From positions 10,912,001-10,976,000 of the forward strand of contig CAJFCV020000003.1 of the NCBI GenBank assembly GCA_904066235.2: DNA of 64,000 nt, read 5' to 3'. The notes beneath the pieces were generated by a model that worked only from the letters and a program-made list of their open reading frames with translations, did no database searches and was not told where the DNA came from. Positions 33,141 to 42,660 of the stretch are shown here, piece after piece (within the stretch, counting starts at the first letter, position 1; each line of letters opens with the position of its first letter). The DNA comes from Bursaphelenchus xylophilus. Lineage: Eukaryota; Nematoda; Chromadorea; Rhabditida; Aphelenchoididae. Position numbers and translations under genes: made by a program.

Positions 33141-33710
33141 CAAGGAAAGTACTTCTATGGGGTGTGGAATTACCGGTCAAGATATATATCAAAAAATTCG
33201 CAAAAATTTTCTGATTCAGAATATATAAAAATTAGCTGCCTAATTTTGGTCTATTAACGAGTTTTATCAATAAATGTATTTCTCGAGGAAAAAATCTGCG
33301 GCAACAAAAGCGCGCTCGGTCTCTTCCTTCGGAAGAGAGCGGTGTGGCCGAGTGGTTAGAGCGCTAGATTGGGAATCCGAAGGGAACGGGTTCGATTCCT
33401 TTTGCCACACTAGAACCCATTTTTTACATTGGAACTACTTTTAAGGTGTAGTTGTAATCCAATTTGATATTTTAAGGCTTGTCAAGGCCTCAAAATTTAT
33501 TTTAGCACAAAACAAAATTTTTTTATTGGTAAAAACACGGTCAAAAAGACACTTGCATTGTGTCGCGAGAAAACTTCTGAGGACAAAAACATGTCATCAG
33601 ACCAAAATTAGGCAGCTAATTTTTATATATTCTGAAACAGAAAATTTTTGCGAATTTTTTGATATATATCTCGACCGGTAATTCCACACCCCATAGAAGT
33701 ACTTTCCTTG
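33141..33710. mobile_element. Foldback element with central tRNA-like sequence (P2), TGA duplication
   Basis: CAAGGAAAGTACTTCTATGG at the left is mirrored at the right. TGA flanks both ends inside C-TGA...TGA-G, the Tc4/Tc5-type CTNAG target. The arms are about 110 bases, with one tRNA-like segment in the loop. No coding region. Confidence 0.7.
33342..33411 (+). ncRNA. tRNA-like segment of element P2 with a perfect acceptor stem
   Basis: GTGTGGC (33342-33348) pairs perfectly with GCCACAC (33404-33410). The A-box TGGCCGAGTGG and B-box GGTTCGATTCC are both perfect, and the loop TTGGGAA would give anticodon GGG. The anticodon and T stems each have mismatches. It is the best preserved of the tRNA-like segments and could still be transcribed by Pol III. 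A hairpin CTCTTCC-TTC-GGAAGAG lies immediately upstream. Confidence 0.55.
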
Positions 33711-34117
33711 TGAGGATTCAGGGAAAAAAAGAATTTTAAAATTTGGCCCAAAATTATAGAAGTTATAGCCAATTCAAATCGGGCCACCAAATTGGTACAC
33801 CCTGTATATTTTTTTGTGCCGAAAAATTGCATTTTATCTTTTATACAGCAAGCAGCATATTTAAAATCTTGATTTTTCGCAATAAACTCAACAGACATCT
33901 CAATTTACGGCTGTTTCGCACAGTGCGTGTTGCCGGTTTCAGTCCACCGCGCTGTTACGGCGCAGGCTCGTCATAACAGGAGTTTACTATTACAGCAAAC
34001 TCATCGCAACCTGAACTCCTCGGAAAAGAAGAGAGGAGAATCAGTCGTATTGGCCCCCGTTTTTGGGAAGGGGACCGAGCGCTCCGATCTCAGGAAAAGG
34101 GTGCGATGAGGGTGTTG

Positions 34118-34545
34118 GATATATTAGAGGTAATCGATTGACGGGGATTTCGAAAATGATGTTAATTTTTTCTGATTGTTACTTTGTTCTTAAGTAGTAG
34201 TGTTAAAAATTAATTTTTCGATTTTTTTCTAAAGATACTCGATTTAGGGGTTTTCGAGGGCGGGGATTTCAAAAATGATGTTCATTTTTTCTGATTTTGA
34301 CTTTTTTCTTATCTAGTAGATACCAGAAAAAAAATTTTCAAAAAATTACTTTTTAATACTACTAGTTAAGAAAAAAGTCAAAATCAGAAAAAATGAACAT
34401 CATTTTCGAAATCAGCGCCCTTGATTACCCCTAAATCGAGTATTTTTAGAAAAAAATCCTAAAATTACTTTTTAACACTACTACTTAAGAAAAAAGTAAC
34501 AATCAATCATCATTTTTGAAATCCCCGCCCTCGAAACCCCCATAC
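34118..34545. repeat. Palindromic relative of the 118-base tandem repeat
   Basis: The motif ATGATGTTCATTTTTTCTGA and flanking sequence appear twice forward and twice inverted around a centre near 34335. Single units resemble the 25.2-25.5 kb repeat (AATGATATTCATTTTTCATG, TTAAGTAGTAGTGT). Non-coding. Confidence 0.55.
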
Positions 34546-34820
34546 ATCGACAAATTTCCTCCATATTCGGAAAAATCTTCCTCCCAACGAGGGGTTCCTC
34601 TCGAGGAAAACCAAAAAGCTGTATCAAATCAATATATTCGCTTTGCCAAACAATAAACAAATTCTTGTAAACGAAAGAATAAAAAAAACGACGGAACTTT
34701 CTGAACGACCCAAAAATAATATTTTGTCAGCTAAATTTGCATAACACGATCTTGAAAGTCGAATTATTCGACCAAGAAATTTGTCGACGAAATTGGTCCC
34801 AGTTCGATCCCATTGCGACC

Positions 34821-35914
34821 ATGAATCGGTCGGTTTTTATCGTCTTTCTGTTGATTTTTTCCGTCGTTGGAGCCGATCAACCTTCAACGGGAAATGCGAG
34901 GAACCGTCGGCGTGCGGACGATCCGGAAACCACCAGCACATCGACTACCACCACCACCCCCAGCACCTCGACCACCACAAATCCGCCGACCACTACAAAT
35001 CCGCCGACCACCGAGACTACGACGACCACCGCGCCTACGTCCACTACCACGACCACACCAGCTCCGCCTAGTACCACAACTCCGACTACTACACCAGCTT
35101 CGACCACTACGACCACTACTACTGCAAGTCCCGGTACTGGCGAGCCAGAGACGACCACGGCAGCTTCGCAGGAACTCGGTAAGTCCTTTTTTTTGTGATG
35201 CAATTAGGAGAAGTATTCAAGTTTTTATTATACAAAAAATTGGTGGAAAAGATGAGAGATTTTTACAGTGGCGCGGACTTGATACAGTGACAAAAAAACA
35301 TGCCATTTTGCAATCGGGAGGTATCAAAAATGCAGCAAAATACCTCCCTCTCCAACTAAGAAAACTCCTATTTGAAAAACGAGCTCTTTTCCTTACAAAA
35401 GAGAGATTTTGAAATCGGAGATTTTTCACTTGGAGAAGGAGGTATTTTGCTACATTTTTGACATTTCCCGGATGCAAAACCATATGATTTTTTTTGCTAC
35501 TGCGACGCTCAGATTTTGATGAAACTGGGCACAAATTTTGATTCATTTTTCCCAAGGCGTGTGCAAGGTTTCTAGCCAGCGGCTTACTGTTTTTATCGAT
35601 TTACTACATGTGAATAAAGCAATATTCTTTTAAAAAATCAATTTTTTCCGGACAAATTTTTTTATTTTTTCCCATTCTCACCTAGATGTAATCTGAAAAG
35701 TGACAAAATATCCGTGAGGATGACTTATTTTCCTAAATTTCTGATTTCAGGTCCTTTCGACGGGAACAATCTGTACTTTACGGCTGGTGCCGCCGTCTCA
35801 GCGCTCGGTTTCCTCATCAGCACGTTGTTCTTGGTGCTGGCATTGGCTGGTGTGATCTGCAAACCCGTCGCGAAGAACAAGATCAAACGGGAGTTGGATC
35901 CGCATTACCGTTGA
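34821..35914 (+). CDS. Threonine-rich, mucin-like single-pass membrane protein
   Basis: Two exons (34821-35178, 35751-35914) give 173 residues. Residues 1-18 look like a signal peptide (hydrophobic FIVFLLIFSVVGA). Residues about 36-115 are dominated by Thr, with Ser and Pro (repeats such as TTTNPP and TTTTTAP), typical of dense O-glycosylation. Residues about 127-158 form one strong transmembrane segment, and a short basic tail (KNKIKRELDPHYR) ends the protein. The likely topology is an extracellular mucin-like stalk with a cytosolic tail, possibly a cuticle or glycocalyx protein (inference). AATAAA lies at 36006-36011. The intron contains a MITE and part of another repeat. No orthologue is recognised; low-complexity stalks evolve fast. 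Confidence 0.8.
35264..35501. repeat. MITE family 1, copy f, right end truncated
   Basis: It begins TACAGTGGCGCGGACTTGAT. The right arm breaks off after TTGCTACTG and passes straight into a repeat family 3 fragment (CGACGCTCAGATTTTGATG, to about 35590). It sits in the intron of the mucin-like gene. Confidence 0.65.
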
Positions 35915-36342
35915 TCTATCGCTTAATGTTCCCCTTGATTTCCTTATTAGCATCTATCTACTTTTTCTCCTGATTTTCAGGCTATCTCGATGCTGAACAT
36001 TTCTGAATAAAGTGTGCTTCCCAACCGAGGGATTGATAAAATTACTGTGGCGTTTTATATGTGGACAGAAAATTAAACACTTTATGTTTTTTTTGACTTT
36101 GACAGGCGACAAAAAAGCTTTTTGAATACTTCGTTTTCCAAGCCGTAAAAGGGATAATTCAAAAATTTCTTTGGTTTCTGATCCGTTACCTATCTTTACC
36201 GGGGAAGTACTGAGACTTTAAATCTCTAGAGTAGCCCTCACCGACACTGTTTGTGTTCATGGATACGTTAGGCTTGGTATTTGGACGTTTGCGACCGAAG
36301 CTTCCTGCGGCAATGCTTACAAACGATCGTTCTTGGTTAGTA

Positions 36343-36818
36343 CTAGACATGACTCCCGGGCTGGGCCGGCCTGGGCCGTGGACCGGGCCGAAATTTCGGC
36401 CCGTCGGACGGATTTCAGATCGGCCGGGCCGGCCGGACCATTTCCGGCCCGTCGGCCGGGCCGGCGTTTCGGCCCGGCCCGGAATATATAGTTAAAATCC
36501 AGAGTCTCGAAGCGAAAATTGGGCTTGATAATGAAAATAAACGCAATGTCAAGACACAATTGTTTTTTAAAGGTATTTTTGTTTTTAGGTAACTACGGAA
36601 CACAGTATTTATCCATTTACATGACAATAGAAAAAGTTTGGTCATAAGGAGCTAGACTTGGGGAGACTTTTGTTTCAATGGGCCGGCCCGGGCCGAAGAA
36701 AATTTGAAACGGGCCGGGCCGACGGAAGATTTGGAACGGGCCGGGCCGGCCGGAACCCTTCAGGCCAACGGGCCGGGCCGAGATTTTCGGCCCGGGCCGG
36801 CCGACGAGCCATGGTTAG
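36343..36818. mobile_element. GGCCGG-rich TIR element, TTAGTA target duplication (G1)
   Basis: The ends CTAGACATGACTC and GAGCCATGGTTAG are inverted repeats. TTAGTA lies directly outside each, a six-base target duplication. Both subterminal parts are runs of GGGCCGGGCC-like sequence that are inverted relative to each other, so each half can fold on the other. The middle is AT-rich. No protein. Confidence 0.7.
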
Positions 36819-37043
36819 TTAGTACCTTGTTTAACGCCCATTTGATCGGAGAAGCAAGGAGCTTCCGTTGGCCAGAGATAAGTAACCTTTTCCCATTCTG
36901 TGTGGAAACATAGACCCTTTCCCATTTATTGGCGTCGCTTTGTCTGTCAAAAAGACGCGTCGCATCGTGAGCTCTTCGATCAGACACTGATCTAGCTCTA
37001 AGAAAACGCTCCCGCTCTTTTTATTTCTAGTTTTTTTGTCAAA

Positions 37044-38083
37044 ATGGAGAAAAAATTACGAGAGTTGGATTTGAAAATTAAAGATTTGAAAGGTGGGTAA
37101 TAGGAAGGGACTGATATTGAGAGTTATTTTACCACTAACAGTAAATCATGTTATAATATAGATTACCTTTGAATTCGAAACAGGCGGTTAACGTTCGTTT
37201 GTCTTTAGAAAAGGTTTCGAAAGTTGCTCCATTTCAAGACGAACTTTTCAACGATCCGAGGTTCAGCAATCAAAAAATAAATGTGGGGAAAACAACGTTC
37301 TATGTAAGTACAAAAATTTTTTGATTTTTTACAAGCATTTTTTAGGTTTGCAAACACCAACTGGCCAAGAAATCGCCGGTTTTTAAATCCATGTTTAGTT
37401 CGGGCTTGAAAGAAGCCGAAGAAGGTGTCCTGGAACTGCACGATGATCCCGCTGCTGTAGAAGCCATGTTGAAATACGTTTACATGAATTCGAAAATCAA
37501 TGATCTTCAGTTGGCAATGAATGTGGTACCCTTGGCGTACCGATACGATTTGACGGACCTTATGGTAAGTGGATTGCTTTGGGAATTTGTTGGAAAGTAG
37601 TGTGTTTCAAGAAATTTTGTACAATTTTTTTGCTTGTATCTTTGTTTTCGCAGACACAAGAAAAAAATGCATATACTTAAAACAGGGTGCATTATCTTTG
37701 GTCAATTTTTCCAGAACGAATGCGAATTGGCGATCTTGAATGGGATCTCTGACGAAAGCGCTGAGCAGGCGTTTGATTTAGCCGGAAAGTTTGACCTGAA
37801 GTTGGTTTTTGCAAAAAGCTGTCAGCATCTTCTGCTTAACGCCGATCTGGGAAGTGATACTAATTGTCCCCATGTTGCCACAGTAAAGCCCGGAAAAAGT
37901 TGGCCCGATCGGAGGTCACGTTGCGAAACCTGCGGTGATGAAAAAGAGGCCTTCGCGTGCTTGGTGTGCCACAAAGTATTCTGCAGTCGTGCAATGGAGC
38001 ACCGTAAAAACACCGGACATGGGATAGAGATTAGATTATCCGACTTATGGGCTCATTGCTATGATTGTGATTTTAAATTGTAA
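37044..38083 (+). CDS. BTB plus ZnF-UBP protein (BTB copy 2)
   Basis: Four exons (37044-37092, 37209-37303, 37346-37564, 37715-38083) give about 243 residues. N-terminal charged helix 1-20; BTB/POZ about 28-122 (VCKHQLAKKSPVFKSMF, HDDPAAVEAMLKYVYM); BACK-like helices about 122-160. Then follows a Cys/His-rich domain (about 178-241): CPHVA, CETCGDEKEAFACLVC, then ...MEHRKNTGH and LWAHCYDC. The spacing matches the UBP-type zinc finger (as in HDAC6, BRAP, USP5) that binds the free C-terminus of ubiquitin. A few residues around CSRAMEH are missing compared with copy 3, so the finger may be damaged. Likely role: Cul3 adaptor with ubiquitin-sensing (inference). Codons and introns closely match copy 3. 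Confidence 0.85.
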
Positions 38084-38463
38084 TGGTCGACTTTAGATAA
38101 TATAGATAAAGTTTATTAGAGAATAATTACAAGAGAATTACAAGAGCATTAAGAGAGTGGAAGCTTCCTCGAATGATTTCGAGGGCGGCTTATATAGTAG
38201 ATTGGGTTGTTGTAGTTTGGGTTGCACACATTCCAAACTTGGTTTTTATGAACTCAGTTTCTGCTGAGTCACTTTGTGTCCTCATCCGGTTTCGCAATCC
38301 GGAATCCATCGATCATTATTTCTTCATTGTTTGACGCACGTAATGCGCGTGGTCATTAATCTCGACCTCCTTGGGCGTGGTCTCCTTTAACCATTCCATC
38401 CGTAGTGTAGCGGCGGTTTCCAGGTGTTTTCCGCACGGCTTCCATTATTTGATTGTTACAAAA

Positions 38464-38661
38464 TACTAGTCCGTTCGTAAAATCGCTGGAATTATTTCGG
38501 CGACGTGCACTGTGCAAGAAAACTCGGGGTACGAGCGACAGCTCGAAAAAGCCTATTGCACTGTGCAAAAAGCCAAAAATTGCACAGTGCAAAATGAACT
38601 TTCGGTTTCGCGGAGTGCATATCGCCGAGAACATTCCAGCGACTTTACGAACGGACTAGTA
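38464..38661. repeat. MITE with CTAGTCCGTTCGTAAA ends, TA target
   Basis: CTAGTCCGTTCGTAAAATCG is mirrored by CGACTTTACGAACGGACTAG, with TA outside both ends. Inner CACTGTGCAA motifs are also inverted. It is present only in the left duplication unit, so inserted after the duplication or was lost from the right. Confidence 0.75.
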
Positions 38662-39004
38662 TAAAGACGGTTTTTAAACTCAGTTGAGTTGAAATAAACC
38701 TTTATTAAAAATCAATACTGTGCTGTAAAGTAACCCGTATTTGAACAACAACAAACGCCCCAAGGGCTAATTGGAACCAACTGATTCATTGTCAACCGCA
38801 TCGTCCAGTAATGGCTCTTCTTCATTTGGCAGATCTGTTTCCTCTTCCTCAGCTTCAGCGGGCGTTATCTGAAAAAAAATTTAGCGAAAATAATATATTT
38901 TTTGTACAATAAAGGAATATGTATTACAAAGCTTCTGCATAAAAAATTTCAATGAACCAAAAAAATAAGTCTGTTATATAGAAAGGGTTTGTTGTACACA
39001 TTTA

Positions 39005-39235
39005 CAGGGGAATTGCTTCAATTGCGACGCTCAAATAAAGGTATGGACAAAAAGAGTTTTCTCTCTGACCACTCTCCGCTTTTTGCGTACTCTCTCAGCC
39101 GGAAAGATCGTTGAATATCTCGGCTGCCCCTGCAAAACGCGAGCTGAAACATTCAGGAGATGGTACGTGACCTATGCTCAAAGGGTATGCAAAATAATGA
39201 AAATCCAAGCGCCGCGCTTTGAGGTACTTCTCTGG
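39005..39235. repeat. Repeat family 3, copy g (deleted form)
   Basis: It starts CAGGGGAATTGCTTCAATTG and ends GAGGTACTTCTCTGG. It lies in the last intron of the ABC fragment and is matched by 43758-43987, so inserted before the tandem duplication. Confidence 0.65.
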
Positions 39236-40122
39236 TGAGATCTGTTTTGGCCAAGAATTGTCTCTTCTGACAACTGACGATCTTTGTTATAGACAAGTAT
39301 CATAGTAAAAAGTTCATTGTTCGGAGGTTCAACTGTAACCAACAAATTACCTCAACTCTCGGCGGAGTCATCCTTTCGATTGACGGTTTGTGCGATCGCA
39401 TCGCAAAATCCCCCTCCTTGGCCAACGCCTTGAACAACGACTCCTCTTGCGCTAACAAATTGTCTGGCGTATCGAATTCCGCAACTGCTCCATTATCAAT
39501 AACAAGCACTCGATCCACATCACTCAGCCAATTCAGCCGATGAGCGATTGTCAAAACGGTGCAGTCGTTGAAATGGTCGCTAAAAAAGTCGTTGTAAAAG
39601 ATGTGTAAAATCTTACCGTAACGTCCGATGGACCATTTGATCTGTCTCCAAATCTACCGACGCCGATGCTTCGTCCAGAATCAGGATTTTCGGCTTGCGC
39701 AACAACGCTCGGGCCAAGCAAATCAGCTGCCGTTGGCCGACGGAGATGTTGCTTCCGCCTTCGGTCATTTCCGTGTCCAGACCACTGGGCAAACTCTGAA
39801 CGAATTGGCCCATTCCGGCGAATTCCAACGCCTCCCACAAGAAGTCTTCGTCGAAGCGCTTCGAGGGGTCCAGGTTCATTCTCAACGTTCCGGAAAAGAG
39901 GACCGGGTCTTGCGGGACAATGGTCAGACGTCGACGGAGAGTGGGCAACGGAACAGTCGACAGATCGACATTATCGATGAGAACTCGGCCGGATTTCAGC
40001 TCGAGCAGGCGGAACAGAGCCAGAGCAAAGCTGCTTTTACCTGGAAATGCATGACTATAGATTTTATGCTGGGAAAAGGGTACTTGGATCTTTTTTTGGC
40101 TGATTTTGCGGAAGGTTGACTG

Positions 40123-40369
40123 TACAGTGAAGGACCAGATCCGTGGCAAAAAACTTATCATTTTGCGTCCGGGAAGTATCAAAAATGTGGCAAAAGGCCC
40201 CCAATTTGCTCGGATTTCGGAAGCGAGCCCGCTCTTGTCGTGAGGGAAAGGGCACACCCTTCAAAACGGAGTTTTTTAGTTGGAGAGAGAGGCATTTTGC
40301 TACATTTTTTGATACTTCCCGGATTAAAAATGGAACGTTTTTTGCCACTGGATCAGTTCCGCCACTGTA
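40123..40369. repeat. MITE family 1, copy g
   Basis: In the intron between the exon 15 and 16 copies of the ABC fragment. Its counterpart at 44875-45123 lies at the same position in the intact gene, so it predates the duplication. Confidence 0.8.
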
Positions 40370-40781
40370 ATGGCACAAAAACTTACCGGATCCAGTCCTC
40401 CCAACAATCGCAATCTTCTCTTTGGCCTTGATGTTGATGCTGATATTGTTCAGAATCGTCTGACTTTCCGATCGATACGAAAACGACGCCTCTTCGAACG
40501 TGATCTGCCCATTCGTTGGCCAGCCGCTCAAGGGCTCAATAGACAGACCAAGAGGTTATTCGGAGTCCTGAAAATTAATAAAGTCTTCGAAATTACCATA
40601 AATGGCGTCTATTAACGTTGTGGTGCTTAGAAATCTCGCTTACATCTTGCATTTCCTCTGCATATTCGGTGACGCGCTCGACGGACACAATGTTCGTCTC
40701 CAGCTCACTGGACATGCGAACGGTCGCATCGTGGGATGTTCGATCAGACAGACACTGATCTAGCTCTAAGAAAACGCTCCA

Positions 40782-40950
40782 CACGGCAACCCGAAGTTTT
40801 TCCTGGCTCCTTTCGACACTTCGCCCAATTTTCCGACCGAAAAATATTTTTCTCGGAATTATTTTATTTCTTTTGTCAATTTTGACACTTCGTTTGGACG
40901 AAACTCAAAAGTGGGCGGGAAAGATTTTTCTTCTATTTCGGGTTGCCGTG
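40782..40950. mobile_element. 169-base TIR element, CTCCA target duplication
   Basis: CACGGCAACCCGAAG at the left is mirrored by TTCGGGTTGCCGTG, with CTCCA on both sides (40777-40781 and 40951-40955). The left duplication unit carries the empty site (ACGCTCC followed directly by CGCTCTTTTT), so insertion followed duplication or the unit escaped it. It lies about 40 bases upstream of the BTB copy 3 start codon and may alter its promoter or 5' UTR. Confidence 0.75.
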
Positions 40951-40986
40951 CTCCAGCTCTTTTTATTATTTCTAGTTTTTGTCCAA

Positions 40987-42131
40987 ATGGCCTTGCAAAT
41001 GGAAAGACAATTAGGACGGTTGGAGTACCAAATTGAAAGGTTGAAATGTGGGTAATGGGAAGGGAATGATATTGAGGGTTATTTTGCTACTAACTTAAAT
41101 CATATTATAACTTATCTTTGAATTAGAAACAGGCGGTTAACGCTCGTTTGTTTTTAGACAAGGTTTCGAAAGTTGCTCCATTTGAAGACGAACTTTTCAA
41201 CGATCCGAGGGTTAGCAATCTAAAGATCAATGTGGGAACAACAACGTTCTATGTAAGTACAAAAATTCTTTGATTTTTTACTAGCACTTTTTAGGTTTGC
41301 AAACACCAGCTGGCCAAGAAATCGCCGGTTTTCAAATCCATGTTTCTCTCGGGCTTGAAAGAAGCCGAAGAAGGTGTCCTGGAACTGCACGACGATCCCG
41401 TTGCTGTAGAAGCCATGTTGAAACACGTTTACATGAATTCGAAAATCAATGATCTTCAGTTGGCAATGAATGTGCTACCCTTGGCGCACCGATACGATTT
41501 GAGTGACCTTATGGTAAGTGGATTGCTTTGGGAATTTGTTGGAAAGTAGTGTGTTTCAAGAAATTTTGTACAAATTTTTTGCTTGTATCTTTGTTTTCGC
41601 AGACACAAGAAAAAAATGCATATACTTAAAACAGGGTGCATTATCTTTGGTCAATTTTTCCAGAACGAATGCGAATTGGCGATCTTGAATGGGATCTCTG
41701 ACGAAAGCGCTGAGCAGACGCTTGATTTGGCCAGAAAGTTTGACCTGAAGTTGGTTTTTGCAAAAAGCTGTCAGCATCTTCTACTTAACGCCGATCTGGG
41801 AAGTGCTACTAACGCCGATCTGGGAAGTGAGACTAGTTGTCCCCATGTTGCTACAGTAAGTTCCGGAAACAGGTGGCCCAACCGGAGCTCTCCTTGCGAA
41901 ACCTGCGGTGATGGCAAAGCTGCCTATGCGTGCTTGGTGTGCCAGAGAGCATTCTGCGGTGGTTATACCTACGGTCATGCAATGGAGCACTATGAAGACA
42001 CCAAACATTCGATGGTGATTAGGTTGTCCGACCTCTTTGTTTGGTGCTATAGTTGTGCATCGACAGTTAATAGTCGCAAGCTTGACGAGACAAAGGATTA
42101 TATTTTTCAGGTTCAGTTCCGCAGCCTTTAG
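40987..42131 (+). CDS. BTB plus ZnF-UBP protein (BTB copy 3)
   Basis: Four exons (40987-41047, 41158-41252, 41295-41513, 41664-42131) give about 280 residues. The layout is as in copy 2: helix 1-25, BTB about 32-126, BACK-like about 126-165, then a more complete UBP-type zinc finger (about 190-255). Visible in order: CPHVA, CETCGDGKAAYACLVC, AFCGGYTYGHAMEHYEDTKH, IRLSDLFVWCYSC. These match the Cys/His ligands and the WCY ubiquitin-tail pocket of HDAC6/USP5-type fingers. An internal duplication NADLGSATNADLGSET lies before the finger, and a 25-residue tail follows it. Exon 1 ends one base differently from copy 2 (AAAT|gtggg versus AAAG|gtggg), changing Glu to Tyr at the junction. Likely a Cul3 adaptor reading free ubiquitin C-termini (inference). 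Confidence 0.87.
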
Positions 42132-42140
42132 TTAGGCCGT

Positions 42141-42550
42141 GTCATAGAAAATTTCGATCTCGGGTTTTTGCCTTTATGTAACCACCATCGTCCTAAAAAC
42201 CCATTGGCAAAACAGTTTTGCCTACTTCCGCCGTTAACGCAGTTATTTTTACAATTTATTGTTTATACAGTAGTCCACAATAATTCAGTAATGACCATGC
42301 AGATATCATGAAATTGTGCATACTGATGTTTTCGAACTCGTAGATTTCAAAAAAAGTGGTTTTGACTCATTAGGATTACTGTAACATACCAAACTGCCGA
42401 TTCGGCCGCCAAAAATCGGCCGTAAAAGGTTTGTTTCTGAAAAATAACTATGTCAATGGCGGAAGTAGGCAAAACTGTTTTGCCAATAGGTTTTTAGGAA
42501 GATGGCGGTCATATTAAGGCAAAAAACCCGAGATCGAAATTTTCTATGTC
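42141..42550. mobile_element. 410-base palindromic element 10 bases after the BTB copy 3 stop
   Basis: GTCATAGAAAATTTCGATC is mirrored at the right. The arms of about 110 bases include TTTGCCTACTTCCGCC and its mirror. The centre holds GATTACTGTAACATACC and CGGCCGCCAAAAATCGGCCG, sequence types also present in the arms of the two YTAA palindromes, suggesting kinship. It probably supplies the 3' UTR of BTB copy 3. Confidence 0.65.
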
Positions 42551-42660
42551 AAGGGCTGATACACCCACTCAGAAATTGTGTTTTATTATATATGTAATCC
42601 ATTTAACGTTTCATGTAATTTGAGTAAAATCTGTTTCCTGCATAAGTCGGCTCGGTATGA

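Larger units (their letters stand above)
32710..33806. mobile_element. TIR element carrying two nested palindromes
   Basis: AGGGTGTACCAATTTGGTGG starts an arm of about 95 bases that is mirrored at 33713-33806, with TA-type outer edges. Its centre (CCCTGAATCCTCA / TGAGGATTCAGGG) is split by a 330-base palindrome (about 32804-33138, GACATGCCCATTTTG ends) and by element P2. Both are younger insertions. Confidence 0.6.
36959..40721. repeat. Tandem duplication, left unit
   Basis: This unit (BTB copy 2 plus ABC transporter 3' fragment) is duplicated by 40723-45478. Similarity starts at GTCGCATCGTG and ends inside ABC exon 14 at ATGCGAAC. The junction with the right unit is at 40721-40723 and shares only a few bases. 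Unit-specific insertions (38464-38661 here; 40782-40950 and 42141-43401 in the right unit) account for much of the length difference. Confidence 0.8.
38767..40721 (-). pseudogene. Partial MRP-type ABC transporter copy (exons 14-18), broken
   Basis: Exon equivalents are 40644-40721 (cut exon 14), 40387-40567, 39617-40040, 39351-39579 and 38767-38868, matching exons 14-18 of the full gene in length and phase. It would code part of nucleotide-binding domain 2. The fourth codon of the exon 15 copy is TAA (40556-40558) where the intact gene has TCA. The 5' end is cut by the duplication junction and no promoter or upstream domains exist. Substitutions are otherwise few and often silent (exon 18 is identical in protein), pointing to a recent duplication. 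Antisense or read-through transcription is possible but no product is expected. Confidence 0.85.

Noticed and set aside
34877..35203. Valine-rich open frame on the minus strand
   Set aside because: Antisense shadow of the Thr-rich exon; the ACC/ACT repeats read backward as GTG/GTA valine codons.
36355..36485. GC-rich CpG-island-like promoter
   Set aside because: The GC content is due to mirrored GGGCCGG repeats of a transposon with target duplications.
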